From positions 1,416,501 to 1,480,500 of the forward strand of contig NZ_JABFCX010000002.1 of the NCBI RefSeq assembly GCF_013085255.1: a stretch of 64,000 nucleotides of DNA. The letters run 5' to 3'. Both the position numbers and the translations under genes were made by a program. A model generated the notes under the pieces. The model saw only the letters and a program-made list of their open reading frames with translations, was not told the origin of the DNA and made no database searches. The first letter of the stretch is position 1. Each line of letters starts with the position of its first letter. This DNA is from Parvularcula mediterranea (GTDB taxonomy: Bacteria > Pseudomonadota > Alphaproteobacteria > Caulobacterales > Parvularculaceae). Positions 62,800-64,000 of this stretch are shown piece after piece.

Positions 62800-62821
62800 C
62801 GATGTTCGCAAGTGAACATCG
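62800..62821. promoter_or_regulatory. Palindromic operator before glpD
   Basis: CGATGTTC and GAACATCG are perfect 8-bp arms around six bases. The pattern ATGTTCG-N-GAACAT resembles operators of GlpR. It ends 9 bp before the glpD ATG and overlaps the probable ribosome-binding site (GAGGTG), so a bound repressor could block both transcription and loading. Confidence 0.7.
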
Positions 62822-62830
62822 AGGTGCAAA

Positions 62831-64000
62831 ATGCGGACGGTTGACCTTCTTGTCGTAGGTGGCGGCATCAACGGTGTCGGCATCGCCAGGGACGCGGCGG
62901 GCCGCGGGCTTTCTGTTCTTCTTTGCGAAAAAGATGATCTCGCCAGCCATACATCGTCGTGGAGCACGAAGCTGATCCACGGGGGTCTGCGCTATCTTGA
63001 ACATCGTGAGTTCAGGCTGGTGCGCGAGTCGCTGATCGAGCGCGAGGTGCTGCTGAACGCTGCGCCGCATCTGATCTCTCCGCTGCGCTTCATCCTCCCG
63101 CATCACAAGGGTTTGCGCCCAGGCTGGATGCTTCGCTTTGGGTTATTCCTCTACGATAACATCGGGGGCAGGCGGGCCCTGCCGGGGACAGTCCGCCGCG
63201 ATCTGAAGCAGTCGGTTTATGGCGAGCCTTTGGACCCGGAGTTCGAGTTCGGTTTCGAATATACCGATTGCCGGACCGATGACTCGCGGCTTGTCGTCCT
63301 CAATGCGATCGATGCCCGCGAGCGTGGCGCCGAGATCCGCACACGGACCCGTTGCATTGGCGCCCGTCGCGATGGCGAACTGTGGCACGTCAGTATGCGC
63401 AACGCTGCTGGCGAGGAGGAGACCGTCGCAGCCAAGACGCTGGTCAACGCGGCGGGACCCTGGGTGACGAGCCTGTTCGATGATGTTGAGGATGTCGCTC
63501 CAAGGAAGAAGCTGCGCCTCGTCAAGGGCAGCCATATCATCACGAAAGCTCTCTACGCGCATGATCGTGCCTATATCTTTCAGAACACTGACGGCCGGAT
63601 CGTCTTTGCGATCCCTTATGTCAACGGGACGACCCTGATCGGGACGACAGACGAGCCCTATGAGGGCGATCCTGCGAGCGCTGAGATTTCGGAGGAGGAG
63701 ACGAATTATCTCCTTGATTCAGTGAGCGAATATATGCGGAAGCCCGTGACGCGCGATCAAGTGATCGGGTCATTCTCCGGCGTCAGGCCACTTTACGACG
63801 AGCTCGACAATGCCGAGGCTTCGGCGGTGACGCGAGACTATGCGTTCGATATCGACAGTGAGAACGGTGCACCATTCCTCTCCATCTATGGCGGTAAGCT
63901 GACGACCTACCGGAAGCTTGCTGAGCATGCGGTGGACAAGCTGGTGCCCTGGCTTCCGTCTGCTGACGACAAGGCATGGACCCGCTCGGAGAGCCTGCCG
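62831..64000 (+). CDS. glpD: Aerobic glycerol-3-phosphate dehydrogenase (partial, 3-prime end outside window)
   Basis: This membrane-associated FAD enzyme oxidises glycerol-3-phosphate to dihydroxyacetone phosphate and feeds electrons to quinone. The first 390 codons are present and open to the right edge. FAD-binding is DLLVVGGGINGVGIARDAAGRG, followed by SSWSTKLIHGGLRYLEH, LVNAAGPWV, LVKGSHII, YVNGTTLIGTTDEPYEG and YGGKLTTYRKLAEHA. Start MRTVDLLVVGGG at 62831 follows GAGGTG. It is the first gene seen of a probable glycerol-use group that may continue beyond the window. Confidence 0.94.
   Translation, partial: MRTVDLLVVGGGINGVGIARDAAGRGLSVLLCEKDDLASHTSSWSTKLIHGGLRYLEHREFRLVRESLIEREVLLNAAPHLISPLRFILPHHKGLRPGWMLRFGLFLYDNIGGRRALPGTVRRDLKQSVYGEPLDPEFEFGFEYTDCRTDDSRLVVLNAIDARERGAEIRTRTRCIGARRDGELWHVSMRNAAGEEETVAAKTLVNAAGPWVTSLFDDVEDVAPRKKLRLVKGSHIITKALYAHDRAYIFQNTDGRIVFAIPYVNGTTLIGTTDEPYEGDPASAEISEEETNYLLDSVSEYMRKPVTRDQVIGSFSGVRPLYDELDNAEASAVTRDYAFDIDSENGAPFLSIYGGKLTTYRKLAEHAVDKLVPWLPSADDKAWTRSESLP

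Overview
The window is a gene-dense chromosomal stretch of a GC-rich Gram-negative bacterium. I read it as an alphaproteobacterium, probably free-living or marine. The evidence is a FixL-FixJ-FixK oxygen cascade, a cobalamin methionine synthase without its homocysteine domain, a TacA-like sigma-54 activator, three-gene PntAA/PntAB/PntB transhydrogenase followed by the aa3-type oxidase subunit IV, and a DUF1800/DUF1501 pair. A Hyphomonadaceae or Parvularculaceae-like member is a guess only. I see no phage, IS element, integrase or CRISPR array. One tRNA gene (Gly, anticodon TCC) is present.

Region 1 (1-9.4 kb) concerns low-oxygen respiration and its control. cydA is cut by the left edge and lies divergent to cydDC plus a DUF454 gene. 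The opposite strand carries a LytS kinase, a heme-PAS FixL, FixJ, a receiver-only protein and a FixK-type regulator, with a LytR-type regulator divergent from lytS. Two TTGC-N6-GCAA boxes (FixK type) and one TACGTAG-containing site (FixJ type) connect these genes. Region 2 (9.5-15.3 kb) has a secreted GH3 glucosidase, a non-coding stretch ending in an isolated terminator, and a DUF1501/DUF1800 secreted pair. Region 3 (15.4-26.3 kb) is a seven-gene operon with tightly packed junctions: AtuA, AtuC, AtuE and AtuF-like proteins, then a nitronate-monooxygenase-like flavoprotein, a TIGR03084/DinB-like protein and a hydrolase. An acyl-CoA dehydrogenase and a TetR regulator are divergent from it. Together they look like acyclic terpenoid or branched acyl-CoA breakdown.

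Region 4 (26.3-42.3 kb) is mostly housekeeping: tRNA-Gly, cupin, glutaryl-CoA dehydrogenase, lipoamide dehydrogenase, a CHRD/PEP-CTERM protein, a HerA-like ATPase, a small metallopeptidase, an outer-membrane barrel, an ArsR-methyltransferase/metF/metH operon behind a perfect palindrome, a DEAD-box helicase, and a repeat-rich intergenic region. Region 5 (42.4-56 kb) has a more AT-rich lipase-like lipoprotein gene, cspA, a sigma-54 activator, and a pnt operon interrupted by an iron alcohol dehydrogenase, a thioesterase and a block of four hairpins. Oxidase subunit IV, a secreted nuclease/phosphatase, a phosphoesterase, a diacylglycerol-kinase-like protein, gpmA and an alpha/beta hydrolase follow.

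Region 6 (56-64 kb) is a sugar cluster: a sodium symporter divergent from GH36 alpha-galactosidase, galT, galK and a DeoR regulator, then glpD behind a palindromic operator and cut by the right edge. Galactose and glycerol-3-phosphate steps side by side suggest use of a galactosyl-glycerol such as floridoside. That is inference and needs testing.
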